Assembly (NCBI RefSeq): GCF_014946725.1
Contig: NZ_JACFXY010000001.1
Location: 744,001-808,000 of the forward strand
Source of the DNA: Mixta mediterraneensis
Lineage (GTDB): Bacteria > Pseudomonadota > Gammaproteobacteria > Enterobacterales > Enterobacteriaceae
DNA: 64,000 nucleotides
Direction: 5' to 3'
Under the pieces are notes generated by a model. That model did not search any database. It saw only the letters and a list, made by a program, of their open reading frames with translations, and was not told the DNA's origin. Positions 33,045 through 42,755 of the stretch are shown piece after piece (positions within the stretch are counted from its first letter, which is position 1; every line of letters begins with the position of its first letter). The position numbers were made by a program, and so were the translations under genes.

Positions 33045-34964
33045 CTAGTAACGGCGTTTCCACTCGCCATCTGACAGGATATTATCCGGCTGGCCCATAA
33101 AGTGACGATAATACGCGTCGTAAGCCAACACGTTTTCCACATAGCTACGCGTTTCCGAGAACGGAATGGTTTCGATAAAGGCCACCGCATTCAGATTACC
33201 TGCGCTGGTATTCTGCCAGCGGCGCACGCGGCCAGGACCTGCGTTATAGGCGGCTGACGCGAAAATACGGTTCTGATCAAACTGCTGAAAGACGTATTCC
33301 AGGTATTGCGTACCAATCTGAATATTAGTCTGTGGGTCAAGCAGCTGGCTGCTATTCACATAGCCGGGAATGTTATACATCTTCACGGTATGCGTCGCTG
33401 TACCTGGCATAATCTGCATCAGCCCGCTGGCGCCCACCGGTGAACGCGCTTTCGGATTCCACGCGCTTTCCTGACGCGAAATGGCCATCGCATAGCTCTG
33501 CGGAATACCCTTATCATGGGTGTACTGCTTATACGCGCTCTGCCAGGCTAGCGGAAAGCGTTCCTTCAGGCTATCCCACATTTTTGCGGTGATGGTGGCC
33601 TGTACGCTGAGATCCCACCAATTCTGCTCGTTAGCGTACCGCGCCAGCATCTGCTGCTGAACATGCGTTCTGCTCGCCACCAGGTTTGCCCACTCGCTGC
33701 GGGCCAGATTATCCAGCCCCCAGTACATCAGCTCGCGTACCCGTGCCAGTTCCGCTCCCTGTAAGGTTGCACTGTCCGGCGCTGGCGCTTCATCCACTTT
33801 TAACGGGTACGGCACGCCCAGACGCTGCGCGGCAACCATTGGATAGAAGCCGCGCTGTTTTAACAGCTTGCGCAGGATCTCTTCTGCTTCTTCGTTGCGT
33901 CCCTGTGTGAACAACAAATCCGCTTGCCAGTATTGCCATTCATCTTTTTCCTTGGCTTCAACGGGCAGCCGCGCAATCCAGGTATTCAGGCTACGGCGAT
34001 TGTTTTCGGTCAGGGCCAGTCGGATACGGCGCTCCACCAGCGCCGTCGATTCGCTGTTCATAACGACAGTATCGCGCCAGCGCGCCTGTTCTGCAGTCAG
34101 ATCGCTGCCCATCATGCGCCACACCACAATCTCTTTCAGCGCCTGCTCATCGGTTGCCCCCATCTTTTGGGCACGTACCAAAATCGGGATCATACTGCGC
34201 GCGTTTTCCATATCCTGACGTGCTACGCGGGTAAAGGCATAGATCGTTGCCTGACGGGTAAAATCGGTTGGCCCCACTGCGCTGGCAAAATTCGTGACGC
34301 CTAAGGGATCCTTTTGCAAGGCCATTACGGCATCTGCCATGGTTTGATAATCCGCTGGTAGCGCCTTCGCCAGATAATTTACCAGACCATCATTGCCCGC
34401 TTTCATCGCCAGACGGATACGTTCAAGAATGGTGATAGGCGACATCTGACCGGAAGCCTGCCACACCGAAAAAAGCTTGTCACAATCATTCGGCAACGCA
34501 GAACCCCGTAGCCAAATTTGTTTTGCGCCATCAAACGCCGCTTGCTGCTGGCCGGTGGACCATTTGGCATAATACCAGTTACAGCGCGCCTGCACCGGTT
34601 TCGGTTCGGTAGGACTAAAGTTGAGCAGCCCTTGCCAGTCCTGGCGATGTGCTAACACATTCACAAAACGAGTCTTTAACGACCGCGCTGGCGGTAAGGT
34701 GGGATATTTTTGAATAAAATTCTTCACGGCCAGGCTGGTTTCCTGATCGAGATCCTGTGCCAGCAGGCGATATTCCAGATAGGGATACAGCGGATAATTT
34801 TGTAGCGTCGGCAGCAGTTGATCTACGGTGTCCATTTGATTGCTATCCCAGGCCTGCTTAATTTGCTGATAACGTTGCCGTTGTTGGTCCAGTGAATCAG
34901 CCCATGCACTGCTGGCCGTGCTGACCAGACAGATCCCTATCATCCAGTTACGCCACTTCTCCAC
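33045..34964 (-). CDS. slt: Soluble lytic murein transglycosylase Slt70
   Basis: Slt cleaves peptidoglycan glycan strands in the periplasm with formation of 1,6-anhydro ends. The 639-residue protein (E. coli 645) has a signal peptide (cleaved after SSAWA), a long helical superhelix of tetratricopeptide-like repeats (about 25-450), and a goose-lysozyme-like catalytic domain with Glu in YAMAISRQESAWNPKARSPV (about 475), followed by GASGLMQIMPGTA and AYNAGPGRVRRW. In E. coli it is next to ettA; here 18 kb separate the two. Confidence 0.96.
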   Translation of the reverse strand: MEKWRNWMIGICLVSTASSAWADSLDQQRQRYQQIKQAWDSNQMDTVDQLLPTLQNYPLYPYLEYRLLAQDLDQETSLAVKNFIQKYPTLPPARSLKTRFVNVLAHRQDWQGLLNFSPTEPKPVQARCNWYYAKWSTGQQQAAFDGAKQIWLRGSALPNDCDKLFSVWQASGQMSPITILERIRLAMKAGNDGLVNYLAKALPADYQTMADAVMALQKDPLGVTNFASAVGPTDFTRQATIYAFTRVARQDMENARSMIPILVRAQKMGATDEQALKEIVVWRMMGSDLTAEQARWRDTVVMNSESTALVERRIRLALTENNRRSLNTWIARLPVEAKEKDEWQYWQADLLFTQGRNEEAEEILRKLLKQRGFYPMVAAQRLGVPYPLKVDEAPAPDSATLQGAELARVRELMYWGLDNLARSEWANLVASRTHVQQQMLARYANEQNWWDLSVQATITAKMWDSLKERFPLAWQSAYKQYTHDKGIPQSYAMAISRQESAWNPKARSPVGASGLMQIMPGTATHTVKMYNIPGYVNSSQLLDPQTNIQIGTQYLEYVFQQFDQNRIFASAAYNAGPGRVRRWQNTSAGNLNAVAFIETIPFSETRSYVENVLAYDAYYRHFMGQPDNILSDGEWKRRY

Positions 34965-35074
34965 GTAAATCTCCTCTGTTTCCGGGCTCCGGCTACGTGC
35001 CAGATTGTCTTCATGCTAACCAGGCGATTGCGCTCTTGCCATGTTCTTCACAAAATTTACGCAACTGACCAAAA

Positions 35075-35113
35075 CGCACCGCAATTGCGCAAATCCTGCG
35101 CTGCGTTTGTGCA
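35075..35113 (+). promoter_or_regulatory. Two tandem NtrC-like sites upstream of atzF
   Basis: Two 17-bp imperfect palindromes resemble the NtrC consensus TGCACC-N5-GGTGCA: CGCACC-N5-TGCGCA (35075-35091) and TGCGCT-N5-TGTGCA (35097-35113). Each matches about 9 of 12 defined positions. Their centres are 22 bp apart, two helical turns, and they lie 65-100 bp before a sigma-54 promoter, the usual enhancer geometry. Each site alone is weak; the pairing is the argument. Confidence 0.55.
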
Positions 35114-35176
35114 TTTTATCATCATGTAATCTTATGACCGATAAGTTTTATTTTCCTAATCATAGCGTTAAAAATC

Positions 35177-35192
35177 TGGCACAGCCTTTGCT
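35177..35192 (+). promoter_or_regulatory. Sigma-54 (RpoN) promoter of the urea degradation genes
   Basis: TGGCAC-N5-TTGCT, with GG and GC exactly placed for -24/-12, matches the sigma-54 consensus. The predicted start site is about 30 bp before the atzF ATG. This places the downstream genes under nitrogen-limitation control. Confidence 0.85.
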
Positions 35193-35232
35193 CTGTTGAA
35201 TTCCATCTTGTATACCAGTTGGAATTCATCGC

Positions 35233-37029
35233 ATGGCTTCGACATTTGGCTTAACCCTTAACGAGTGGCTGCATCGCTACCAACAGGAACCGCTACAGAT
35301 TTACGCCCTGCTGGACGCGCACCTTGCTGCGATCGACGCACAAGACAACGCCTGGATCTATCTGGCCACCCCGGCACAAATCAGGGCGCAGATTGAGTCG
35401 CTGCTGGACAGCTATCAACGTAACCCTGCCGCGCTGCCGCTGTTTGGCGTGCCGTTTGCGGTGAAAGACAATATTGATGTCGCAGGCTGGCCGACCACCG
35501 CCGCTTGCCCTGCCTTCTCCTTCACTGCCGAAAAAGACGCGTTCGTGGTTGCTCAACTTAAAGCCGCAGGCGCTATCGTAATAGGCAAAACTAACCTTGA
35601 TCAGTATGCGACCGGGCTGGTCGGCACTCGTTCACCGTATGGCGCAGTGCGCAACACGTTCGATCCCGATTATGTCAGCGGCGGGTCCAGTTCCGGTTCC
35701 GCTTCAGTACTGGCGCGTGGCTTAGTCGCTTTCTCGCTCGGCACTGATACTGCCGGATCTGGCCGCGTACCGGCTGGATTCAACAATCTGGTGGGCCTGA
35801 AGCCGACCAAAGGCTGGTTCTCGGCCAGCGGCGTGGTGCCAGCCTGCCGCCTCAATGACACCATTTCCGTATTCGCTTTAACGGTTGAAGATGCGTTTAC
35901 CGTTGCCTGCACGGCGGGCGGTTACGACAACGCCGATGCCTATTCACGTGTTAATCCCCATACCGCGCCTGCCAGTATGAAAGCGCGTCCCGATTTCGCC
36001 ATCCCGGCTAATCCTGAATTTTTTGATGATGCCACCGCTGAAGCTGCATGGGATCAGGCACTGGAAGCGTTGCTGGCATGCGGTGCCAAATTGCACCCGA
36101 TTGATTTCGCGCCGTTCCAGCAATTAGCGGAACAGCTTTATTACGGTCCTTGGGTGGCAGAACGCACCGTGGCGGTGGGTGAGATGATCAACCACCCAGA
36201 AGAGATGGACCCGACCGTATACGGCATCGTATCCAGCGGTCTGAAATACAGCGCGGTCGAAGCGTATCAGGCGGAATATTTGCGTGCGACGCTGACGCGT
36301 CAGATTCAACACACGCTGGCACAATTTGATGCGCTGGTAGTCCCGACTTCGCCAACGATCCACACGCTGGAAGAGATGAAGCAAGAGCCGGTGCATTACA
36401 ACTCGCATTTCGGGTTTTACACCAATTTCACTAATCTGGCCGATCTTGCCGCATTGGCGCTACCTGGCCCCTTCCGTAATGACGATTTACCGGCCGGCAT
36501 CACGCTGATTGCTCCTGCCTGGCACGATCGCGCGCTGGCAAGCTTTGGCCTGCGCTGGCAACAGCAGATGGCGCTGCCGTTAGGAGCGACCGGCAGGGTG
36601 CAGCCCGCGCAACATCGCCCGTTACCGGTTTCACACGACCATGTCCGCATCGCCGTGGTCGGCGCACATCTGACCGGCATGCCACTTAACTTCCAGCTCA
36701 CCACTCGTCAGGCAGTTTTAGTCGAAGAAACGCAAACGGCCAGCCGCTATCGCCTGTTTGCCCTGCTGGACGGCCCCATCAAAAAACCAGGCCTGATGCG
36801 TGCCGAACACGGTTCTGCCATCACCGTTGAGCTATGGGATATTCCGCTGGCGCGCTTTGGTGAGTTTGTTGCCGAAATCCCACCGCCGCTAGGCATGGGC
36901 AGCCTGACGCTGGCAGATGGCCGGGTGGTGAAAGGTTTTATTTGTGAAGGTTCCGCGCTGGAGACCGCGCTGGAAATCACCGAATTTGGCGGCTGGCGTA
37001 ACTGGCTCGCTATGCAGGGGAGTAACTAA
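35233..37029 (+). CDS. atzF: Allophanate hydrolase
   Basis: This enzyme hydrolyses allophanate to ammonia and CO2, completing ATP-dependent urea degradation. The 598-residue protein is an amidase-signature enzyme with the Ser-cisSer-Lys triad: Lys 78 in FGVPFAVKDNID, cis-Ser near 152 in SGGSSSGSA and nucleophile Ser near 176 in TDTAGSGRVPAG. The C-terminal 130 residues (from about 470) form the small domain found in allophanate hydrolases (HTHLTGMPLN-like, PPPLGMGSLTLADG). It ends three bases before urea carboxylase, so the two are co-translated. The pathway fits better than a general amidase. Confidence 0.93.
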   Translation: MASTFGLTLNEWLHRYQQEPLQIYALLDAHLAAIDAQDNAWIYLATPAQIRAQIESLLDSYQRNPAALPLFGVPFAVKDNIDVAGWPTTAACPAFSFTAEKDAFVVAQLKAAGAIVIGKTNLDQYATGLVGTRSPYGAVRNTFDPDYVSGGSSSGSASVLARGLVAFSLGTDTAGSGRVPAGFNNLVGLKPTKGWFSASGVVPACRLNDTISVFALTVEDAFTVACTAGGYDNADAYSRVNPHTAPASMKARPDFAIPANPEFFDDATAEAAWDQALEALLACGAKLHPIDFAPFQQLAEQLYYGPWVAERTVAVGEMINHPEEMDPTVYGIVSSGLKYSAVEAYQAEYLRATLTRQIQHTLAQFDALVVPTSPTIHTLEEMKQEPVHYNSHFGFYTNFTNLADLAALALPGPFRNDDLPAGITLIAPAWHDRALASFGLRWQQQMALPLGATGRVQPAQHRPLPVSHDHVRIAVVGAHLTGMPLNFQLTTRQAVLVEETQTASRYRLFALLDGPIKKPGLMRAEHGSAITVELWDIPLARFGEFVAEIPPPLGMGSLTLADGRVVKGFICEGSALETALEITEFGGWRNWLAMQGSN

Positions 37030-37032
37030 ACC

Positions 37033-40000
37033 ATGTTCAATACCGTGTTGATTGCTAACCGTGGCGAAATTGCCTGCCGCGCCATCCGCACTTTAAAACG
37101 TCTTGGCGTGAAAAGCGTGGCGGTGTATTCCGATGCCGACCGCAACGCGCAGCATGTGAAAGATGCCGATGTCGCGATCGCGCTGGGCGGCGACAAAGCC
37201 AGCGACAGTTATTTGCGTATCGACAAAATCCTCGTAGCAGCGCAAGAAACCGGAGCAGAGGCGATTTGGCCCGGCTACGGTTTTCTGTCCGAAAGTTTGC
37301 CGTTCGCCGCTGCCTGCGAAAAAGCCGGTATCGCTTTTGTCGGCCCGACCGCCCAGCAGATTGGCGAGTTTGGGCTGAAACACCGCGCACGTGAACTGGC
37401 TGCCAGTGCCGGTGTTCCCATGACGCCCGGCACGCCTTTACTGGCAACGCGTGAGGAGGCCCTCAGCGCGGCTGAACAGATTGGGTATCCGGTGATGCTG
37501 AAAAGCACGGCGGGCGGTGGCGGCATCGGCCTGACGCGCTGCGCTGATGCCGAAGCGCTGGGCAATGCGTGAGAAAGCGTGCGCCGTCTGGGTGAACAGT
37601 TTTTTAGCGATGCCGGCGTATTTCTTGAGCGCTGTATTGATCGCGCGCGTCACGTTGAGGTGCAAATTTTCGGTGATGGCAACGGCAAGGTGGTTGCGCT
37701 GGGCGAGCGTGATTGTTCGCTGCAACGTCGCAATCAAAAAGTGGTAGAAGAGACGCCAGCACCGAATCTGCCGCAGGCGACGCGCAATGCATTGCTGGCT
37801 TCTGCGGTTCGTCTTGGTGAACGGGTGAATTACCGCAGTGCCGGAACAGTGGAATATATCTACGATGCTGAACAGGACGCGTTTTACTTCCTCGAAGTGA
37901 ATACCCGCCTCCAGGTAGAACATCCAGTTACCGAGTGCGTTACCGGCCTTGATTTAGTTGAATGCATGTTAAAAGTGGCAGCGGGCGAAGCGATTGACTG
38001 GCCGCGTCTGCAACAGCCACCGCAAGGCGCCTCGATTGAAGTGCGTCTGTATGCCGAAGATCCGTTGAAAAATTTCCAGCCCAGCCCCGGCGTGTTAACC
38101 CATGTCAGCTTCCCGGACGGCGTGCGCATTGACGGCTGGATCGATACCGGCACCGAAGTCTCCAGCTTCTACGATCCGATGGTGGCTAAGCTTATCGTCC
38201 ATGCCGACACGCGCGACGCCGCGCTGGAAAAATTGCAGAGTGCACTCAACGCCACGCAACTGCACGGCATCGCCACCAACCTCGACTACTTACGCCAGAT
38301 TGTTGCTACCGGGGCGTTCCGTAGCGGCAATGTCTGGACACGCTACCTTGACAGCTTTACCCCTTCTGCCCCGGTAGTTGAGGTGCTCCAACCCGGCACC
38401 TTCAGCTCAATCCAGGATTTCCCAGGGCGGCTCGGTTACTGGGACATCGGCGTTCCCCCCTCCGGCCCGATGGACGATTTCGCTTTCCGCCTGGCGAACC
38501 GCATTGTCGGCAACGACCAGGCCGCTGCCGGGCTGGAATTCACGTTGCAAGGCCCAACGCTGCGTTTCCATAGTGATGCCACGATTGCTCTGACCGGCGC
38601 AGATTGTGCCGCCACGCTGGAGGGTGAGCCGGTTCATTACTGGCAGCCGCTGAAGATTAAAGCCGGACAGACCCTGGCGTTGGGACGCGCATGCAGTGGT
38701 TGCCGCAGTTATCTGGCGGTGCGTAATGGTTTTGACGTGCCAACATATCTTGGCAGCCGTTCAACCTTCTCGCTCGGTCAGTTCGGCGGGCACGCTGGCC
38801 GAACCTTGCGTGTGGCTGACATGCTGGCCATTTCGCAGCCACAGCTGGCCGCCTGCACGACCCCTGCTCCGGTTAACGAACCGCAGGCCCTGGATACCGC
38901 GCTGGTGCCGCATTACGGTACGGAATGGCGCATCGGCGTGCTGTACGGCCCCCATGGCGCGCCCGATTTCTTTACCCAGGCAGCGATTGATGAATTCTTT
39001 GCCAGCGAGTGGCAGGTACATTACAACTCCAATCGTCTTGGCGTACGTCTGGTAGGACCAAAACCCACCTGGACCCGCGCCAACGGCGGCGAAGCCGGGT
39101 TGCATCCGTCTAACGTTCATGACTGCGAATACGCCATTGGCGCCGTGAACTTTACCGGCGATTTCCCGGTGATCCTCACCCATGACGGCCCCAGCCTCGG
39201 CGGCTTCGTCTGTCCGGTAACCATTGCCAAAGCTGAGCTGTGGAAAGTAGGCCAGGTAAAACCGGGCGACAAAATTCGTTTCCATCCCATCAGCGCTGAT
39301 GAAGCCGTGGCGCTGGAAAAAGCACAGACACACGTGGTTGATACGCTGCGCCCGGAACACGCGCCGCAGTTCAGTGTGCCATCGCTGGCGGAAAATGAAT
39401 TTGGTTCTGCCACCATTCTGGCGGCCATCAACGCCACCGAATGTACGCCAAAAGCCGTGTATCGCCAGGCGGGCGATACATATGTACTGATCGAATACGG
39501 CGATAATGTGCTGGATCTGGCGCTGCGTCTGCGCGTGCACCTGCTGATGAATGCGCTACGTGAACGCGCGATGCCGGGTGTGGAAGAACTGTCGCCTGGC
39601 GTGCGCTCATTGCAGGTACGTTATGACAGTCGCGTACTAAGCCAGTCGCAGCTCATCACATTACTGCTGGAGCTGGAAGCCACCCTGGGCGATGTCAGCC
39701 AGCTGAAAGTACCGTCGCGTATTGTCTGGATGCCAATGGCATTTGAAGACAGCGCCACGCTGGGCGCAGTTGAACGCTACCAGGAAACGGTGTGCGCCAG
39801 CGCGCCGTGGCTGCCAAATAACGTTGACTTTATTCAACGTATTAACGGTTTAGCCAGCCGTGAAGCGGTGCGCGACACGATTTTCGATGCCAGTTATCTG
39901 ATCCTCGGGTTAGGTGATGTTTATCTCGGCGCGCCTTGCGCGGTACCGGTCGATCCACGCCATCGTCTGCTGAGTTCTAAATACAGCCCGGCTCGTACCT

Positions 40001-40650
40001 TTACCGCTGAAGGCACAGTGGGCATTGGCGGCATGTATATGTGCATCTACGGCATGGATTCGCCCGGCGGTTATCAGCTGGTCGGGCGTACTTTGCCAAT
40101 CTGGAACAAATTCCTCAAAAACGATCAGTTCGCTGCCAGCGAGCCGTGGCTACTGCACTTTTTTGATCAGGTGCGCTTCTATCCGGTCAGTGAAAAAGAG
40201 CTGGATCAGTTACGCGATGACTTCCGCGAAGGCCGTGCCAGCATCCGCATTGAAGAGACCCAGTTTGACTTTGCCGGACACCAGCAATTCCTTGCGGATA
40301 ACGCCGCCTCTATCGCGGATTTTCGTCAACGCCAGACTGCTGCTTTTGAGCAGGAAGTGACGCTGTGGACGCAGAAAGAGCAGAACGTCCCCCTCGTCCA
40401 CGAAGAGACGCTGGCAACGCCTGAACACGATGACAGCGCACGCGCGGTCCAGGCGGATATGAACGGTAACATCTGGAAAGTGCTGGTGCAGCCGGGCGAC
40501 GAAATCGAAGCCGGACAGACACTGGTCATCGTGGAAGCGATGAAGATGGAGCTGGCCATTGTCGCACCGCAGGCCGGTCGGGTGAAACGCATCGCTTGTC
40601 AGGCCGGTCGCCCGGTCAGCCCTGGCGATACGCTGTTATGGCTGAAATAA
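37033..40650 (+). pseudogene. uca: Urea carboxylase, interrupted by an in-frame TGA
   Basis: The frame from ATG 37033 to 40650 encodes 1205 residues, the family length, except for TGA at 37570-37572 (codon 180), between AEALGNA and ESVRRLGEQFFSD. Order: biotin carboxylase (1-450; [21 protein letters not shown]), an allophanate-hydrolase-subunit-2-like region (about 480-780), a subunit-1-like region (about 800-1000) and a biotinyl domain with EAMKM (Lys near 1171). The protein would carboxylate urea to allophanate. The stop falls in the ATP-grasp domain; a GTG three codons later could restart translation but would lose the N-terminal domain. TGG to TGA is the simplest cause, since aromatic residues are usual there. 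No frameshift or second stop was found, so the lesion looks recent. Confidence 0.88.
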
Positions 40651-40659
40651 GGAACCTTG

Positions 40660-41361
40660 ATGCCAACCTTATCGCAACGCAGTAAAGGTCGCCCGGAAGC
40701 GCTGGCAGAACGCGTCTATCAGGCCCTGAAAAATGACATTTTCGAGTTTCGCCTGATGCCCGGCGATCGCTTCAGCGAGAGTGAAATTGCCGAGCGGATG
40801 GAAGTCAGCCGCACGCCGGTGCGTCAGGCCCTTTTCTGGCTGGAGCGAGAGGGTTACGTCGAAGTGTGGTTCCGCAGTGGCTGGCAGGTGAAAAACTTCG
40901 ATTTTGAATATTTCGAAGAACTTTACGATCTGCGCACCGTGCTGGAGTGCGAAGCAGTGAAGCGTCTGTGCGTTATGCCATCGGCACAGTGCAGCACATT
41001 GCTGGCAGAACTTCAGCAGTTTTGGCTGCAGGCGGAACGGCTTGAGGACGGAAAAACCGTTTCGCAACACGATGAAGCGTTTCATATAACGCTGGTGGCA
41101 TCAGCGGGTAACCGTGAGATGGCGCGCATCCACGCTGAATTAACCGAAAAAATCCGCATTATTCGTCGCCTCGACTTTACCCGCGACGATCGTGTCGATG
41201 CGACCTACCGGGAGCACGGCCAGATTTTACAGGCGATCTTTCAGCAACAGACCGAGGAGGCGCAGCGCATCCTGACCGCCCATATCGCCGTGAGTAAGGC
41301 GGAAGTCAGGAAAATTACTTTACACATGTTACAGCAGGCCCGGCTTCAACTCATTGAATAA
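40660..41361 (+). CDS. GntR/FCD-family transcriptional regulator
   Basis: The ATG at 40660, with AAGGA overlapping the urea carboxylase stop, gives 233 residues; a TTG one codon earlier is less likely. A GntR winged helix (15-80; RVYQALKNDIFEFRLMPGDRF, ESEIAERMEVSRTPVRQAL) precedes an all-helical FCD ligand domain (85-220) with the metal-binding His pattern (HDEAFH, REHGQILQAI). Its position between the degradation and uptake genes suggests that it senses urea or allophanate; that is an inference. Confidence 0.9.
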   Translation: MPTLSQRSKGRPEALAERVYQALKNDIFEFRLMPGDRFSESEIAERMEVSRTPVRQALFWLEREGYVEVWFRSGWQVKNFDFEYFEELYDLRTVLECEAVKRLCVMPSAQCSTLLAELQQFWLQAERLEDGKTVSQHDEAFHITLVASAGNREMARIHAELTEKIRIIRRLDFTRDDRVDATYREHGQILQAIFQQQTEEAQRILTAHIAVSKAEVRKITLHMLQQARLQLIE

Positions 41362-41390
41362 CTTAAAATACACTTAGGGGTTTAAAAACG

Positions 41391-42659
41391 ATGAAAAGAC
41401 GTTCGTTGCTTAAGGCTTTCGCACTCTCCGCTACGGTTGTCAGCATGGGCCTTTCCTGGGGCGCTCAGGCCGCTGACACCATTAAAGTCGGGATCATGCA
41501 CTCCCTTTCCGGGACCATGGCGATTTCAGAAACGCCGCTGAAAGATGTCGCGTTGATGACCATTGATGAAATTAACGCCAAAGGTGGCGTGCTGGGCAAA
41601 AAACTGGAACCGGTGGTCGTCGATCCCGCTTCTAACTGGCCGCTGTTCGCCGAGAAAGCGCGCCAGTTACTGACGCAAGATAAAGCCGCCGTGGTATTTG
41701 GCTGCTGGACGTCGGTGTCGCGTAAATCGGTGCTGCCCGTATTTGAAGAGTTGAACGGCCTGCTGTTTTATCCGGTGCAGTACGAAGGTGAAGAGATGTC
41801 ACCCAATGTGTTCTATACCGGCGCAGCACCAAACCAACAGGCGATTCCTGCGGTGGAATATCTGATGAGCGAAGACGGAGGCAGCGCTAAACGCTTCTTC
41901 TTGCTGGGAACGGATTACGTCTATCCGCGCACCACCAATAAGATCCTGCGCACCTTCCTGCATTCGAAGGGCGTTCAGGATAAAGATATTGAAGAGGTCT
42001 ATACGCCGTTTGGTTACAGCGATTATCAGACCATTGTTTCCAATATTAAAAAGTTTGCCGCAGGCGGTAAAACTGCCGTGGTATCGACCATCAACGGGGA
42101 TTCCAACGTGCCATTCTACAAAGAGCTGGCGAACCAGGGTGTCAAAGCGACCGACATTCCGGTTGTCGCCTTCTCAGTGGGCGAAGAGGAATTACGGGGT
42201 ATCGATACCAGGCCGCTGGTCGGCCAGTTAGCCGCGTGGAACTACTTTGAGTCAGTTGATAACCCAACCAACGCCAAATTCGTGGCGGGTTACCGTGCCT
42301 ACGCTAAGGCGCATAACCTGCCGAATGCCAATACTGTGGTCACTAACGATCCGATGGAGGCCACCTATGTTGGCATTCATATGTGGGCGCAGGCGGTAGA
42401 AAAAGCAGGCACGACCGATGTGGATAAGGTGCGTGCAGCAATGGCCGGTCAAACCTTTAAGGCACCGGATGGCTTTACCCTGACCATGGACCAGACCAAT
42501 CACCATCTGCATAAGCCGGTGATGATTGGCGAAGTCCAGGAAAACGGTCAGTTCAACGTGGTGTGGCAAACCGAAAAACCGGTTCGCGCTCAGCCGTGGA
42601 GTCCGTATATCGCCGGAAACGATAAGAAACCTGATCATCCGGTAAAAACCGTGCAGTAA
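41391..42659 (+). CDS. urtA: Urea ABC transporter, substrate-binding protein
   Basis: UrtA is the periplasmic urea receptor. The 422-residue protein starts with a Tat-like twin-Arg signal (MKRRSLLKAFALSATVV, cleaved after AQA near 27) and continues as a type I periplasmic binding protein: IKVGIMHSLSGTMAISETPLKD, VFGCWTSVSRKSVLPVFE, LLFYPVQYEGEE and NDPMEATYVGIHMWAQAVEKAG are characteristic of UrtA rather than amino-acid receptors. It is preceded by a Gly-rich ribosome site and followed by a strong hairpin. Confidence 0.95.
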   Translation: MKRRSLLKAFALSATVVSMGLSWGAQAADTIKVGIMHSLSGTMAISETPLKDVALMTIDEINAKGGVLGKKLEPVVVDPASNWPLFAEKARQLLTQDKAAVVFGCWTSVSRKSVLPVFEELNGLLFYPVQYEGEEMSPNVFYTGAAPNQQAIPAVEYLMSEDGGSAKRFFLLGTDYVYPRTTNKILRTFLHSKGVQDKDIEEVYTPFGYSDYQTIVSNIKKFAAGGKTAVVSTINGDSNVPFYKELANQGVKATDIPVVAFSVGEEELRGIDTRPLVGQLAAWNYFESVDNPTNAKFVAGYRAYAKAHNLPNANTVVTNDPMEATYVGIHMWAQAVEKAGTTDVDKVRAAMAGQTFKAPDGFTLTMDQTNHHLHKPVMIGEVQENGQFNVVWQTEKPVRAQPWSPYIAGNDKKPDHPVKTVQ

Positions 42660-42671
42660 GCGCCGATTTTG

Positions 42672-42717
42672 CCCGCAACCTGCCCTTTCTCCTTTGCGGG
42701 AGAAGGCAGGTTGCGGG
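42672..42717 (+). other. Long hairpin between urtA and urtB
   Basis: A perfect 13-bp stem (CCCGCAACCTGCC / GGCAGGTTGCGGG), a two-base bulge and a further 6-bp stem (TTCTCC / GGAGAA) close on a 6-base loop, 13 bp after the urtA stop. There is no T-tract. It probably protects the urtA message from 3' decay so that the binding protein outnumbers the membrane components. Confidence 0.75.
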
Positions 42718-42755
42718 ACATCTGCTCAATCTCAACGCTCACGAGGCCCACTATC

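Noticed and set aside
35233..37029. Glu-tRNA(Gln) amidotransferase subunit A or a general amidase
   Set aside because: The C-terminal small domain and direct coupling to urea carboxylase identify allophanate hydrolase.
37570..37572. Selenocysteine or stop-codon reassignment at the internal stops
   Set aside because: Different stop codons (TAA, TAG, TGA) are affected, the proteins are not selenoproteins, and no SECIS-like hairpin follows the TGA codons.
37579..40650. Separate gene for a 1023-residue biotin-dependent carboxylase starting at GTG 37579
   Set aside because: It begins in the middle of the ATP-grasp domain, and the upstream 179 codons are in the same frame with matching homology; one gene with a stop explains it better.
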